DNA from: Sphaerisporangium sp040685555
GTDB lineage: Bacteria > Actinomycetota > Actinomycetes > Streptosporangiales > Streptosporangiaceae
Direction: 5' to 3'
Length of the DNA stretch: 64,000 nucleotides
Assembly: GCF_040685555.1 (NCBI RefSeq)
Contig: NZ_JBFBIK010000031.1
Coordinates: 1-64,000, forward strand
In this document: positions 9,883 through 18,260 of the stretch, piece by piece
How positions within the stretch are numbered: the first letter of the stretch is position 1
How the letters are laid out: each line of letters opens with the position of its first letter
Program-made: the position numbers and the translations under genes
The notes under the pieces: generated by a model
The model's input: only the letters and a program-made list of their open reading frames with translations
What the model was told of the DNA's origin: nothing
Database searches by the model: none

Positions 9883-10425
9883 TCACCGCAGGGTGGAGCC
9901 CTCCGAGAAGGCCACCGCCCAACCCGGCGGCCCGAGCCCTCCCACGAGGCCACCAGCCACCCAGCCCGAGCCCCTTCCACCCCGCTGTGGGTCGAACCCC
10001 ACGAAGCCGGCACGCCGACCACCCGACGGGGGGTCAAGCCCCGAGGAAGCCGGCACCCCGACGACCCTGCGCAGGTCGAGCCCCTGAAGTCGGCGCGCCG
10101 GCCACCCGGCACAGGCATGATCCGTTGAGCTGGGTGCGCCCCTCAACCGGGCCGAGGGCAGGACCGTCGAGGCGGGTCCACCACCCAACCCGGCACAAGG
10201 CAGGACCGTTGAGGTGGGTGCGTCGGCCGCGCTTCGGGCGTGGGGCACGGCCGACACGTTCCCACTGGATGGCGCGGCCGACACGTCCCCCTGGATGCGC
10301 GCGGCCGCCACATTCCGCTCGATGCGCGCGGCCGCTACGTCCTCCTGGATGCGCGCGGCTGACATGTCGCGCGGGATGAGAGGGCTCAGGCGGCCAGACG
10401 CCCGGCGGTCTCGCCATCGGGCCAC
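9883..10425 (-). CDS. Doubtful repeat-built protein after ssb, 180 residues
   Basis: An open frame that starts inside the end of ssb (40-base overlap) and is built almost wholly from tandem repeats whose periods (27 and 42 bases) are multiples of three. Its translation therefore shows nine-residue units (AARIQEDVA, AARIERNVA, AARIQGDVS) and then 14-residue units (around STVLPCAGLGG). No known domain, no signal peptide, no clear ribosome site. Keeping the frame through five plus six repeat units could reflect selection, or only the periods themselves. It may be a decayed extension of the ssb C-terminus or non-coding DNA. Confidence 0.25.
   Translation of the reverse strand: MARWRDRRASGRLSPLIPRDMSAARIQEDVAAARIERNVAAARIQGDVSAAPSSGNVSAVPHARSAADAPTSTVLPCAGLGGGPASTVLPSARLRGAPSSTDHACAGWPARRLQGLDLRRVVGVPASSGLDPPSGGRRAGFVGFDPQRGGRGSGWVAGGLVGGLGPPGWAVAFSEGSTLR
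9991..10116. repeat. Three tandem 42-bp repeats
   Basis: Units begin at 9991 (GTCGAACCCC), 10033 (GTCAAGCCCC) and 10075 (GTCGAGCCCC), each with the shared core GAAGCCGGC or close variants. A second, more diverged set of about 42-bp units built on GGCAGGACCGT follows to about 10235. Confidence 0.75.
10245..10379. repeat. Five tandem 27-bp repeats directly after ssb
   Basis: Units start at 10245, 10272, 10299, 10326 and 10353; consensus begins GCGCGGCCGACACGT and ends CTGGATGC. Differences between units are single substitutions. The array ends six bases before the ssb stop codon. Confidence 0.85.
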
Positions 10426-11132
10426 GACTCCGCGCCAGTCGGATCTTCTGCCGTGTCGCCCCCGCCTTCCGCGTGAGAGAGCAGGGAATCACCGTCTCCA
10501 GCTGATCCACTGAGCGAGAGCTCGGACTCGTCCGACTCGGCGAGGGCCAGACCCGCTCCCGGGAACTGGTCTCCGGTGGAGCTGGATGCGGCAGAACCGG
10601 CGAGGGCGAACCCTGAGGACCCGCCGACCGGGCCGTCGGCGCCACTGATCGAGCCCACGCCCTCACTGATCGAGCCCACGAGCTCACTCATCGGGCCCAC
10701 GAGCTCCCAATCTCGGGTGCTGGAGGCGAGCCGCTCCCGCGCCACGTCGTCGAAGGCGGGTGTCGAGGCTCTGCGCTGGGCCTTCTCGAAGCGGCTCACG
10801 CCACGCCTCAGATCGTGGCCGACCGATGTGGCCTCGACCTCGGCGAGGAACCGCCGCTCGCCGTCACGCTCGTACGAACGGATGCGCAGCTTGCCGTGGA
10901 CGACGATCGGCTGCCCGATCTTGATCGACTGGGCCACGTTTTCGGCCAGCACCCGGTAGCACCGGACGGCGTAGAAGGTGGTCTCGCCGTCGTGCCACGA
11001 CTGGGACGCCTTGTCGAACACGCGTCGCGTCGAGGCGAGCCGCAGCGATGTGACACGGGTGCCGTCATCGAAGTGGTACTGCCGGGGGTCGGCGGCGACG
11101 TTGCCGTTCAGCGTGATGTAGATGTCGTTCAT
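10386..11132 (-). CDS. ssb: Single-stranded DNA-binding protein with repeat-rich tail
   Basis: 248 residues. The OB fold fills about residues 1-110: DIYITLNGNVAADPRQ, TRVTSLRLASTRR, ETTFYAVRCYRVLAENVAQS and GQPIVVHGKLRIRSYERDG. It would coat single-stranded DNA. The tail is long and Ser/Gly/Asp rich, includes three seven-residue repeats (from 21-bp DNA repeats at 10643-10705) and ends GETAGRLAA; the acidic DDDIPF-type tip used by SSB to recruit partners is missing. It is therefore likely an auxiliary SSB rather than the housekeeping copy. The start MNDIYI follows GGGAGGCACG; the earlier in-frame starts lack this. Two DnaA-box-like sites lie upstream. Confidence 0.85.
   Translation of the reverse strand: MNDIYITLNGNVAADPRQYHFDDGTRVTSLRLASTRRVFDKASQSWHDGETTFYAVRCYRVLAENVAQSIKIGQPIVVHGKLRIRSYERDGERRFLAEVEATSVGHDLRRGVSRFEKAQRRASTPAFDDVARERLASSTRDWELVGPMSELVGSISEGVGSISGADGPVGGSSGFALAGSAASSSTGDQFPGAGLALAESDESELSLSGSAGDGDSLLSHAEGGGDTAEDPTGAESWPDGETAGRLAA
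10643..10705. repeat. Three tandem 21-bp repeats inside ssb
   Basis: CACTGATCGAGCCCACGAGCT-type units begin at 10643, 10664 and 10685. Each encodes seven residues (SxLIGPT-like on one strand; VGSISEG-like in the ssb frame), so copy number can change without a frameshift. Confidence 0.85.
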
Positions 11133-11225
11133 CGTGCCTCCCATGGCGGGCCGGCGGACGGTCTCCGCCGACATGGGAGCCAGCTTGTCCGGCCCGCCGC
11201 CCACCACGACCGCCGAACGGCGTTC

Positions 11226-11266
11226 TGTGGACTACCCGCCACACACCACGACCCACCTGTGGACAA
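11226..11266. promoter_or_regulatory. DnaA-box-like pair upstream of ssb
   Basis: TGTGGACAA (11258-11266) is the exact complement of the high-GC DnaA box TTGTCCACA; TGTGGACTA (11226-11234) differs at one base. They share orientation and are 32 bases apart, about 95-135 bases before the ssb start. Two sites are enough for transcriptional control by DnaA but too few for an origin. Confidence 0.45.
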
Positions 11267-11301
11267 CCCACGGCCGAGGCCGGGGGTTGCGGGGGCGTGG
11301 G

Positions 11302-12951
11302 TTAGCGGCGGCCTGCGGTCAGAGCGGCGAAGAAGTCGTTGTAGCGCCTGAGCTCCTGCTCCACAGGCTTGATGACCATGTCCTTGGAGACCGCCGAGAT
11401 GCGCCGGCGCATCTCCCGTTCGAGATGGTCACGCTCCTGGCCGGCGCCCAGCACTACGAAGTTGCGGCTGGCGATGGCCGACAGCAGGCCCAGCCCGAGC
11501 ACGCTGACCATCATCAGCCCCAGCCACGGCAGCGCCGAGACGTCACCCATCAGGCCGGTAGGCTCGCGGCCGACCTTGAAGACCCCGTACAACAGGATCG
11601 CCCCGGCCCAGCCGACCCCGGCGGCGAACAGCACGACCAGGAAGTACTGCCAGATCTTCAGCAGCCACCACCAACCGGGCACCCGGTCGAGTCGCGGGGC
11701 GATCTCGGTCAGCTCTCCGGAAAGGACCTGCGGCACCCTGTTCAGCTGGGAGCGCGCGGCGTCGCGGACACCGTTCCGCCAGGCCTCGGGCATGCCGGAG
11801 CTCAGACCGTCGGCCAGCGCCTGCACGGCGTTCTCCACCTCGGCGGGCTGGGCGCTGACCGAGGCCGCGGTCACGGCCTTGACCTCGTCACGTATGTTGC
11901 CGAGGCGAAGGCTGTTCATGGGGTCGGGCCGCAGCCGTGAGGCCCAGCGGGCGTACGGCCAGCCCACCCAGTCGATGGAGCGCACGCCGTAGACGTTCTC
12001 CATCGCCTCCCCCACGGCCGGCACGCCGACCGCGTCGCACAGGGAGTCGGTCAGCCCCTCCTGCCTGGCGAGGTCGACGGTGGGCTGCACGGCCATGGAC
12101 TCGGGCGCGGGCATGACCTTGGTGAGCTTGCCCATGATGCGGTCGAGATCGGCCTCCAAGCGCTGCACGGCGGCCCGCCGGTTGGAGACGGACTCGGCGA
12201 GCACGCTCTTGAGGCTGTTCACGCCCCTGCCCGTGGTCGCCGACGTGGGGACGATGCGCGGGTGCTGCACGCCTTCCCGCTTCAGCAGGTCGGACAGGTC
12301 GACCACGCACTCGGCCAGCTCCTCGGGAGCGAGCCGGTCGGCCTGGTTGAGCGCGAACACGGTGATCGCCTCGTGCCCGGCCAGTTCGGCGACGTACTTG
12401 CTGTGCGTGGCCGCGTCGGCGTACTTCTGAGGGTCGAGCACCCACACGATCAGGTCGACCACCTGGATCAGGCGGTCGGCCTCGTGGTCGGTGATGGCCC
12501 TGATGGAGTCGTGGTCGGGCAGGTCGAGCAGGATCAGGCCGTGGAGCTGGCTCTCTCCCCTGTCCAGGGCGCTGGCGCGGGCGAAGCGGTGCCGCCACTG
12601 GATCTGGAGCCAGTCGAGGAGCGGCCCGGCGCCGTCCAGACCCCACACGCACGCGTGGGTACGCGCGGTCGTCGGCCGGCGCACGCCCGTCGGAGACAGC
12701 TCCAGCCCGGAGATGCGGTTGAACAGTGAGGACTTGCCGCTGCCCGTGCCGCCGGCGAGGGCGACCACGGTGTGGTCGCCGGAGAGCTTGAGACGGTCGC
12801 CCGCGCGGAGCAGCAGCTGCCCGGCCTCGGCGATCAACGCGGGATCGACCCTGCCGGGGCCGAGCTCCACGATCCTCGCGAGGGCCGAGAGCCGGTGGCC
12901 CAAGTCGCTGCGCGTATCCATCGTCCCGGCACGAACGCCGCTGACACTCAT
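11302..12951 (-). CDS. Dynamin-like membrane GTPase, DynB type
   Basis: 549 residues. GTPase domain: P-loop AGGTGSGKSSLFN at about 64-76, switch region GVRRPTTARTHAC, G3-like LLDLPDHDS and G4-like FALNQADR. Two adjacent membrane segments at about 425-490 (FLVVLFAAGVGWAGAILLYG and LGLMMVSVLGLGLLSAIAS) and a short basic C-terminal helix. In Streptomyces the pair DynA/DynB, one with membrane spans, stabilises FtsZ rings during sporulation septation; this gene has the DynB architecture. It overlaps the larger GTPase gene before it by four bases, so the two are made together and probably interact. ssb follows about 170 bases later on the same strand. The assignment to DynB is by architecture and position. 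Confidence 0.8.
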   Translation of the reverse strand: MSVSGVRAGTMDTRSDLGHRLSALARIVELGPGRVDPALIAEAGQLLLRAGDRLKLSGDHTVVALAGGTGSGKSSLFNRISGLELSPTGVRRPTTARTHACVWGLDGAGPLLDWLQIQWRHRFARASALDRGESQLHGLILLDLPDHDSIRAITDHEADRLIQVVDLIVWVLDPQKYADAATHSKYVAELAGHEAITVFALNQADRLAPEELAECVVDLSDLLKREGVQHPRIVPTSATTGRGVNSLKSVLAESVSNRRAAVQRLEADLDRIMGKLTKVMPAPESMAVQPTVDLARQEGLTDSLCDAVGVPAVGEAMENVYGVRSIDWVGWPYARWASRLRPDPMNSLRLGNIRDEVKAVTAASVSAQPAEVENAVQALADGLSSGMPEAWRNGVRDAARSQLNRVPQVLSGELTEIAPRLDRVPGWWWLLKIWQYFLVVLFAAGVGWAGAILLYGVFKVGREPTGLMGDVSALPWLGLMMVSVLGLGLLSAIASRNFVVLGAGQERDHLEREMRRRISAVSKDMVIKPVEQELRRYNDFFAALTAGRR

Positions 12952-15758
12952 CGGGCGACCTCAAGGTTGTACGTTGCCTGGTAAAGCCGCTTGGCGGCGG
13001 CCTCGTCGGGGATCCCCGCCTCGTCGAGCACCTGGACGTATCGCAGCGTCTCCTCGTCGAAGAGCACGCTGATGCGGGCTCGCAGGTCGCTGCGGGCCCT
13101 GGTGCCGATGGCGCGCAGCGACTCGGCGCCGAGCACCCCTCGCAGCAGGCGCTCGGGCAGGGTGCCGGTGCCGGAGGACGCGGCGACGTCGGAGCTTCCG
13201 TAGCCGAGCAGGCCGATCATGAAGACCAGCGAGAGCGACTCCTCGTCGAAGGCGACCAGCTTGGCGACCGATCGCTTGGCCACGCCGCCCGAGTGGATCA
13301 GCGCCACGACATGCTCCTGCCAGGCCCCGATCGTACGGCCCACCCGGCGCACGAACTCGTCCGACGGACACCCGAGGCCGGGAGCGGCGGCAAGGCGGTC
13401 GCCGACGCCGTCGCGCTGACGCCACCGGACGACGACCTCCTCGGCGGCCCGCTGACCCGCGGAGACGATCACGGATTCGAGCCCGGAGCGGAGCGCGGTT
13501 TTGAACGCGCGCAGCCGCGCGGGGGCCTGCTGGCTGGTCTTGGTGCCCATCCGGCCGGGACGGCGCAGGTGGAGGGTCTTCATCAGGTCGCCGGAGCCCG
13601 CGAAGTCCTGCCAGCGGGCGAGGACCTCACCGCGCAGCAGCGATCCGTCGGTCGTCGCCTCGTCGATCTCCGCCAGCGCGCCCATATAAGCGGCGTCCAC
13701 GTCGGTACGGAGCTCTGCCCGGAAGGCGACCTGGGCCTCCAGGTGCCGTGCCAGCGCGGGGACGCGGCTGCGGAAGCTGTTCAGGACGCCGTCGAGGGTC
13801 ACCTGGACCGCCTGCGAGCGGCGCTGGTCGTCGACCGACAACTCCGTCAGCCACATGCGCAGCTCGGCGACCTCCTCCTCGGGAAGGCGCCCCGCGGTCA
13901 CCGTCGACTCGTTGATGACGAACCGCTCGACGTCGCCGAGGCCGTACTCCTGGAGCATCCGGGAGAAGTGTTTGTCGATCACCTCGCGGGACCTCACCGG
14001 CACGCGCGAGAGCACGATGGCCAGGCGGGCGCCGCGTTCTTTGGCCAGGCGTAGCAGGTTCCACGCGGGCGCGTCGGCGTAGCGTGTCGCGGTGGTGACG
14101 AAGACCCACAGGTCGGCGGCGTCGAGCATGCGGTGGGCGACCTCATGGTGGGTCTCCACCACCGAGTCGATGTCCGGAGTGTCGAGCAGGGCCACACCCT
14201 GGGGAAGCCGCTCGGTCGAGGCGAGGACGAGGGTGTCGAGGGACCCGTCGGGAGTCGGCCGGTCGACACGGATCATGCCGCCGAGCACGTCGCCCTTGGC
14301 GAACCAGTCGCGGTCGTCGGGGTGGCAGGCCAGTACGGGGGTGCCTGTGGTGGGCCGGCGCACTCCCGTGGCGCTGACCTTCGCGGCGGCGAGGGTGTTG
14401 ACCAGGGTCGACTTGCCCGCCCCCGTGGAACCGACGACGGCGATCAGAGCCGGCGCGGTGCTCATGTGCACGCGCGGGATCACGTAGTCCTCGATCTGGG
14501 CGAGGATCTCGACCTGGGCCTTGCGCGCCTCCTCGACCCCGGGCACGTCGAGGCCGAGCCGCAGCCCGGTGACGCTGTCCTTCAGGCCCGAGAGCGCGGC
14601 CGTCAGCTGCCGCGAGACGGGCTTGGGCAGCGGAACCTCTCGTACGTGCTCCGACGTCTGGAAGCCCTCTTCGCCCTCTTCACCGTCATCGGAATCGAGG
14701 GAATCGCTGGATCCGTCCGCGTCGGCCGCCTGCTCGGACCCTGCCGGCTCCCACCCACCCCGCGACCCCGGGTCACCGGGGCTCGACTGCGGCTCACCAT
14801 TGGCACTCTGGGGCTGCGTCTCCTTGAACGGATCGAACGAAACGCCTTCGGGCTCCGGTAGGACGTCCTCACGGTCCACGGGGACGTCCTGCGGAACCGG
14901 CGAGACGTCCTCAGGACCGGCGGATACGTCCTCCGGGTCCACCGAGACGTCCTCAGGACCGGCGGAGACGTCCTCCGGGGCAGCGGAGACGTCCTCCTGC
15001 ACGGGTAAGACGTCCGGTGGGTCGGCGGAAACGGTCTCCGGCGTGGACCAGACGTCCCGTGTCTTGGTAGGAACATCCTCTGGCGGCGAGGAAACGAGGT
15101 TCTCCTTGGCAGAGGGGGTGTCCTGCGCTGATGAGACGTCCTGTGTCTCGGTGGAGACGTCCTGTGTGGGCGGGAAGTCCTCGGCCTTGGTAGAGGCGGC
15201 CTCGGTGGAGACGGCCTCGGTTGCGGCCCAGATGTCCTCGCGTGTGGAGGAGGCGTTTCCCGCGTCGGAAGAGACGTCGGCCGCTTCCTCGGTTGTGGAC
15301 GAGTGCTGATGAGCTTCGGTCTCGGGTGACGCCGCGCCGTACGCGCCTGCGTCACCGGTCGCGACCTCAGTGGTCTGAGCCTTGATCGGAGCGAAAGCAT
15401 TGAACCCGGGCCGGTCAGGGGCGGCGTCAGTCGTACCGGTGTCGCCGGTCGCCACCTCGGCGGCCTGAGCCTTGACCGGGGCGAACACGTCGAACCCAGC
15501 CGCTCCGCTATTCGTGGCGCCGTCACCACCTGTCGCGTCGCCGGAACTCGTCGCGTCGTCGTCGGCCGCGGTGTCGGTGTGGCCTGTCGCAGGATCGCCG
15601 GCATGGCGGAGGTCGTCGTCGCCGGCGTTGATCGCCTGGAACGACATCGTCTGCTCCTCCGGGGTCTCGGGGACGCTGTCCTTCCCCTCGATCACCGCGT
15701 CACCCGACTGCTCGGTGTGCTCATCGGCGCACTCCGTCTTCTTCGCAGTCGACTTCAC
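12948..15758 (-). CDS. Dynamin-like GTPase with long repetitive N-terminus, DynA type
   Basis: 936 residues. Residues 1 to about 385 are low-complexity acidic sequence with seven-residue repeats of the VSAGPED type, encoded by 21-bp DNA repeats; residues 400-930 are the GTPase part: P-loop VVGSTGAGKSTLVN near 443, switch GVRRPTTGTPVLAC, G3 LLDTPDIDSV and LAIVLSRVP in the G4 position. Long helices follow. No membrane spans, so it probably reaches the membrane through its partner. The N-terminal extension is far longer than the GTPase needs. Its start overlaps the stop of cysG by four bases, tying cell-division-type GTPases to a sirohaem/cobalamin gene in one transcript. Confidence 0.8.
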   Translation of the reverse strand: MKSTAKKTECADEHTEQSGDAVIEGKDSVPETPEEQTMSFQAINAGDDDLRHAGDPATGHTDTAADDDATSSGDATGGDGATNSGAAGFDVFAPVKAQAAEVATGDTGTTDAAPDRPGFNAFAPIKAQTTEVATGDAGAYGAASPETEAHQHSSTTEEAADVSSDAGNASSTREDIWAATEAVSTEAASTKAEDFPPTQDVSTETQDVSSAQDTPSAKENLVSSPPEDVPTKTRDVWSTPETVSADPPDVLPVQEDVSAAPEDVSAGPEDVSVDPEDVSAGPEDVSPVPQDVPVDREDVLPEPEGVSFDPFKETQPQSANGEPQSSPGDPGSRGGWEPAGSEQAADADGSSDSLDSDDGEEGEEGFQTSEHVREVPLPKPVSRQLTAALSGLKDSVTGLRLGLDVPGVEEARKAQVEILAQIEDYVIPRVHMSTAPALIAVVGSTGAGKSTLVNTLAAAKVSATGVRRPTTGTPVLACHPDDRDWFAKGDVLGGMIRVDRPTPDGSLDTLVLASTERLPQGVALLDTPDIDSVVETHHEVAHRMLDAADLWVFVTTATRYADAPAWNLLRLAKERGARLAIVLSRVPVRSREVIDKHFSRMLQEYGLGDVERFVINESTVTAGRLPEEEVAELRMWLTELSVDDQRRSQAVQVTLDGVLNSFRSRVPALARHLEAQVAFRAELRTDVDAAYMGALAEIDEATTDGSLLRGEVLARWQDFAGSGDLMKTLHLRRPGRMGTKTSQQAPARLRAFKTALRSGLESVIVSAGQRAAEEVVVRWRQRDGVGDRLAAAPGLGCPSDEFVRRVGRTIGAWQEHVVALIHSGGVAKRSVAKLVAFDEESLSLVFMIGLLGYGSSDVAASSGTGTLPERLLRGVLGAESLRAIGTRARSDLRARISVLFDEETLRYVQVLDEAGIPDEAAAKRLYQATYNLEVAR
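14863..15180. repeat. Degenerate 21-bp tandem repeats in the DynA-like gene
   Basis: Units carry the core GACGTCCTC/GACGTCCTG at 21-base steps (clearest from about 14863 to 15015, looser to about 15180). In the gene's frame they give the seven-residue PEDVSAG/PEDVSVD pattern. Confidence 0.8.
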
Positions 15759-16990
15759 GGAACCCGCTCCGCTCGAACCATCTCGATCTCCTGGCCGACC
15801 CTGACGACGTCACCGACGACCACGATCGCCGGCGGCCGCGTCCCAGCGGCGATCACGCGCTCCGCCACCGTGGAGAGGCTGGCATAAAGAGCTCGCTGGG
15901 TCGGAAGAGTACCGTCCTGTACCACCATCACGGGGGTTTCCGGCGAACGTCCGTCTCGTATGAGCGTGTCAGCGATCATGGCTATTCGTTCAACAGCCAT
16001 CAGAAGTACCAGGGTTCCCGGTGATCTCGCCAGTCCCGCCCAGTCAACAGTTGATTTCGGATCATCCGGCGCCACGTGAACGGAGATGACGTGGAACTCC
16101 TGGCTCACTCCGCGGTGGGTCACCGGCACCCCGGCGGCGGCGGGCACGGCGACCGCGCTGGTGACCCCGGGCACCACCACGACGGGGATGCCGGCCCGCG
16201 CGCACGCGAGCATCTCCTCGCCGCCCCGGCCGAAGACGAAGGGGTCGCCGCCCTTGAGCCGCACGACGAACTTGCCCTGCCTGGCGTGCTCGATCAGCAG
16301 CTCGTTGATCTTCTCCTGCGCGAGGTAACGGCCGTAAGGGATCTTGGCGGCGTCGATCAGCTCGACGTCGGGCGCGAGCTCGTCCAGCAGGGCGCGGGGC
16401 GCGAGGCGGTCGGCCACGACCACGTCGGCCTGGGCCAGGAGCTGGCGCCCGCGCACGGTGATCAGGCCGGGGTCACCCGGGCCGCCGCCGACCAGCGCGA
16501 CGCCGACCGGCTTGGTGCGGTTACGGCGGGCGTCGACCGTGCCGTCGCGCAGGGCGCCCACCACGGCGTCGCGGATGCCGGCCGCGCGGCGCGGGTCGCC
16601 ACCCGCGGTGACGGCCACGCTGATCTCGTCGACCCGCCCGCTGGCGGGAGTCCAGGCGGCGGAGGCGTCGCGGTCGTCGGCGCGTACGCACCAGATGCGT
16701 TTGGCCTCGGCCTCGGCGGCGATGGCCGCGTTGACGGATCGGCTGTCGGTGCACGCCTGGACCAGCCATGAACCGTCGCAGTCACCGACCTGGTAGGACC
16801 GGCGTTCCCACGTGATCAGGCCGTCGGCGATGAGATCGTCAAGAGCCGGGGTCACGCTCGGGGAAACGAGGGTGACCGACGCACCCGCGTCCAGCAGGGT
16901 GGGGACCCTGCGCTGGGCGACACGGCCGCCGCCGACGACGAGCACGCGCCTGCCGTTGAGCCGAAGACCGAGCAGGTAGGGCGACGACAT
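15755..16990 (-). CDS. cysG: Sirohaem synthase-type fusion: precorrin-2 dehydrogenase plus uroporphyrinogen-III C-methyltransferase
   Basis: 411 residues. Residues 1-150: NAD-binding precorrin-2 dehydrogenase part (VLVVGGGRVAQRRVPTLLDA). Residues 165-405: SUMT domain with GVALVGGGPGDPGLIT, DRLAPRALLDE, GKFVVRLKGGDPFVFGRGGE, VPGVTSAVAVPAAAG and PVTHRGVS. Converts uroporphyrinogen III to precorrin-2 and sirohydrochlorin with SAM and NAD+, the branch point for sirohaem and cobalamin. The E. coli CysG order is kept but the ferrochelatase/dimerisation middle is short. cbiX, cobT and cobQ elsewhere in the window use or extend this branch. Its stop overlaps the DynA-like gene start. Confidence 0.92.
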   Translation of the reverse strand: MSSPYLLGLRLNGRRVLVVGGGRVAQRRVPTLLDAGASVTLVSPSVTPALDDLIADGLITWERRSYQVGDCDGSWLVQACTDSRSVNAAIAAEAEAKRIWCVRADDRDASAAWTPASGRVDEISVAVTAGGDPRRAAGIRDAVVGALRDGTVDARRNRTKPVGVALVGGGPGDPGLITVRGRQLLAQADVVVADRLAPRALLDELAPDVELIDAAKIPYGRYLAQEKINELLIEHARQGKFVVRLKGGDPFVFGRGGEEMLACARAGIPVVVVPGVTSAVAVPAAAGVPVTHRGVSQEFHVISVHVAPDDPKSTVDWAGLARSPGTLVLLMAVERIAMIADTLIRDGRSPETPVMVVQDGTLPTQRALYASLSTVAERVIAAGTRPPAIVVVGDVVRVGQEIEMVRAERVP

Positions 16991-17045
16991 GGGACGGTGT
17001 TCCCTTTCCCGGGAAGAGGCAAAACCCGTTGTCCGTGAGGTAAAC

Positions 17046-18086
17046 CTACAGGCCCTCCGCCGTTGGAGGCGCAGTCAGCCTTCCTTCCAGAAGGGGCTTG
17101 CGGGGATCCCAGGGCTCGCCCCCCGCCTCCACCTCGCGCTTGCGCGCGATCGCCGACAGTGCCTCGAGGATCACGCGGTTCCCGAGGTAGGCGGTGATCT
17201 CCGCGTGGTCGTACGGCGGGGCGACCTCGACCACTTCCAGGCCGACCACCGGCAGCTCGTAACAGATGCGCCGGACCGAGTCCAGAAGCTCCCGCGCGGA
17301 CAGGCCACCGGGCTCGGGGGTGCCCGTGCCGGGCGCGTGGGCGGGGTCGCACACGTCGATGTCCACGGAGAGGAACACGCCGTCGCACTCGTCGGTGGCG
17401 ATGGCGAACGCCTCTGTCAGGCATTCGGTGAGACCGCGCTCGACGATCTCGGTCATCTCGTACGAGCGCATGTTCTGCTGGGCCATCCAGCCGAGGATCT
17501 TCGGACCCGGCCAGTAGCCACGCAGGCCGATCTGCAGGAACCTGTCCCCGCGGATCGCCTCCGACTCGATGAGCCGCCGCATCGGCTGGCCGTGCCCGTA
17601 CAGGTGGCCGAACTCGATGTCGCCGGTGTCGGCGTGGGCGTCGAAGTGGATCATGGACACCCGTCCGAACCCGTGGTGGCGGGCTACGCCGCGGGCGTCG
17701 GGCAGCGCGACGGTGTGGTCCCCGCCGAGGACGAGCGGGATCGCCCCGGACGCGGAGATCGTGTAGACGGCCTCCTCGATGTTCCTGATCGAGCCTTCGA
17801 TGTCGCCCGAGTAGCACTCCACGTCACCGGCGTCCAGGACCTTGAGATCCCGCAGGGCGTCCACGCGCAGGGCCATGCTCGGCCGGGAACCGTCGTGGGG
17901 CAGGTAGCAGGCCTGCCGCAGAGCCATCGGGCCGAAGCGCGCGCCGGGCCGGTTGCTGGTGCCCCCGTCGAAGGGCGCTCCGACGATCACGACGTCCGCT
18001 CCCGCGAAGGTGTCCGGATCGCTCAGGTCGCAGCGTTCCACACCGAGGAAGGTGATGTCGGGTCCGAACATCGGGCCGTAGCGCAT
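17046..18086 (-). CDS. Ureohydrolase (agmatinase/guanidino-acid hydrolase family)
   Basis: 346 residues, the normal size. The binuclear Mn ligands are all visible: LGGDHTVALP, HFDAHADTGD and SVDIDVCDPAHAPGTGTPEP. It hydrolyses a guanidino compound to an amine plus urea; agmatine is the default guess, but guanidinobutyrate or guanidinopropionate are equally possible for actinobacterial members. Cytoplasmic. The ATG start leads straight into MRYGPMFGPDITFLGV. It sits alone, 55 bases from cysG and about 175 from the cobT stop, with a hairpin in the latter gap. Confidence 0.88.
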   Translation of the reverse strand: MRYGPMFGPDITFLGVERCDLSDPDTFAGADVVIVGAPFDGGTSNRPGARFGPMALRQACYLPHDGSRPSMALRVDALRDLKVLDAGDVECYSGDIEGSIRNIEEAVYTISASGAIPLVLGGDHTVALPDARGVARHHGFGRVSMIHFDAHADTGDIEFGHLYGHGQPMRRLIESEAIRGDRFLQIGLRGYWPGPKILGWMAQQNMRSYEMTEIVERGLTECLTEAFAIATDECDGVFLSVDIDVCDPAHAPGTGTPEPGGLSARELLDSVRRICYELPVVGLEVVEVAPPYDHAEITAYLGNRVILEALSAIARKREVEAGGEPWDPRKPLLEGRLTAPPTAEGL

Positions 18087-18193
18087 CAGGGTCCAATCAT
18101 GCTCTGTAGCAGAATGTCACCATTTAACCGCATTCACACAAAATGGAACGCGTACGAGGTCATCGCACTACACGGCCTGGTTTCAGGCTCGAT

Positions 18194-18235
18194 GTCCGGG
18201 AGCACCGCGTTCGAGGTGTTCGATGCTCCCCGGAC
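18194..18235 (-). terminator. Hairpin after cobT
   Basis: GTCCGGGAGCA pairs with TGCTCCCCGGAC (one bulged base) around an 18-20 base loop, downstream of the cobT stop and upstream of the agmatinase gene. No U-tract. Confidence 0.5.
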
Positions 18236-18260
18236 GACTCTCTCGCCGCAGGGACGGGCG

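Noticed and set aside
9991..10379. Possible CRISPR array
   Set aside because: Repeats are directly adjacent tandem units without unique spacers, and no cas gene is in the window.
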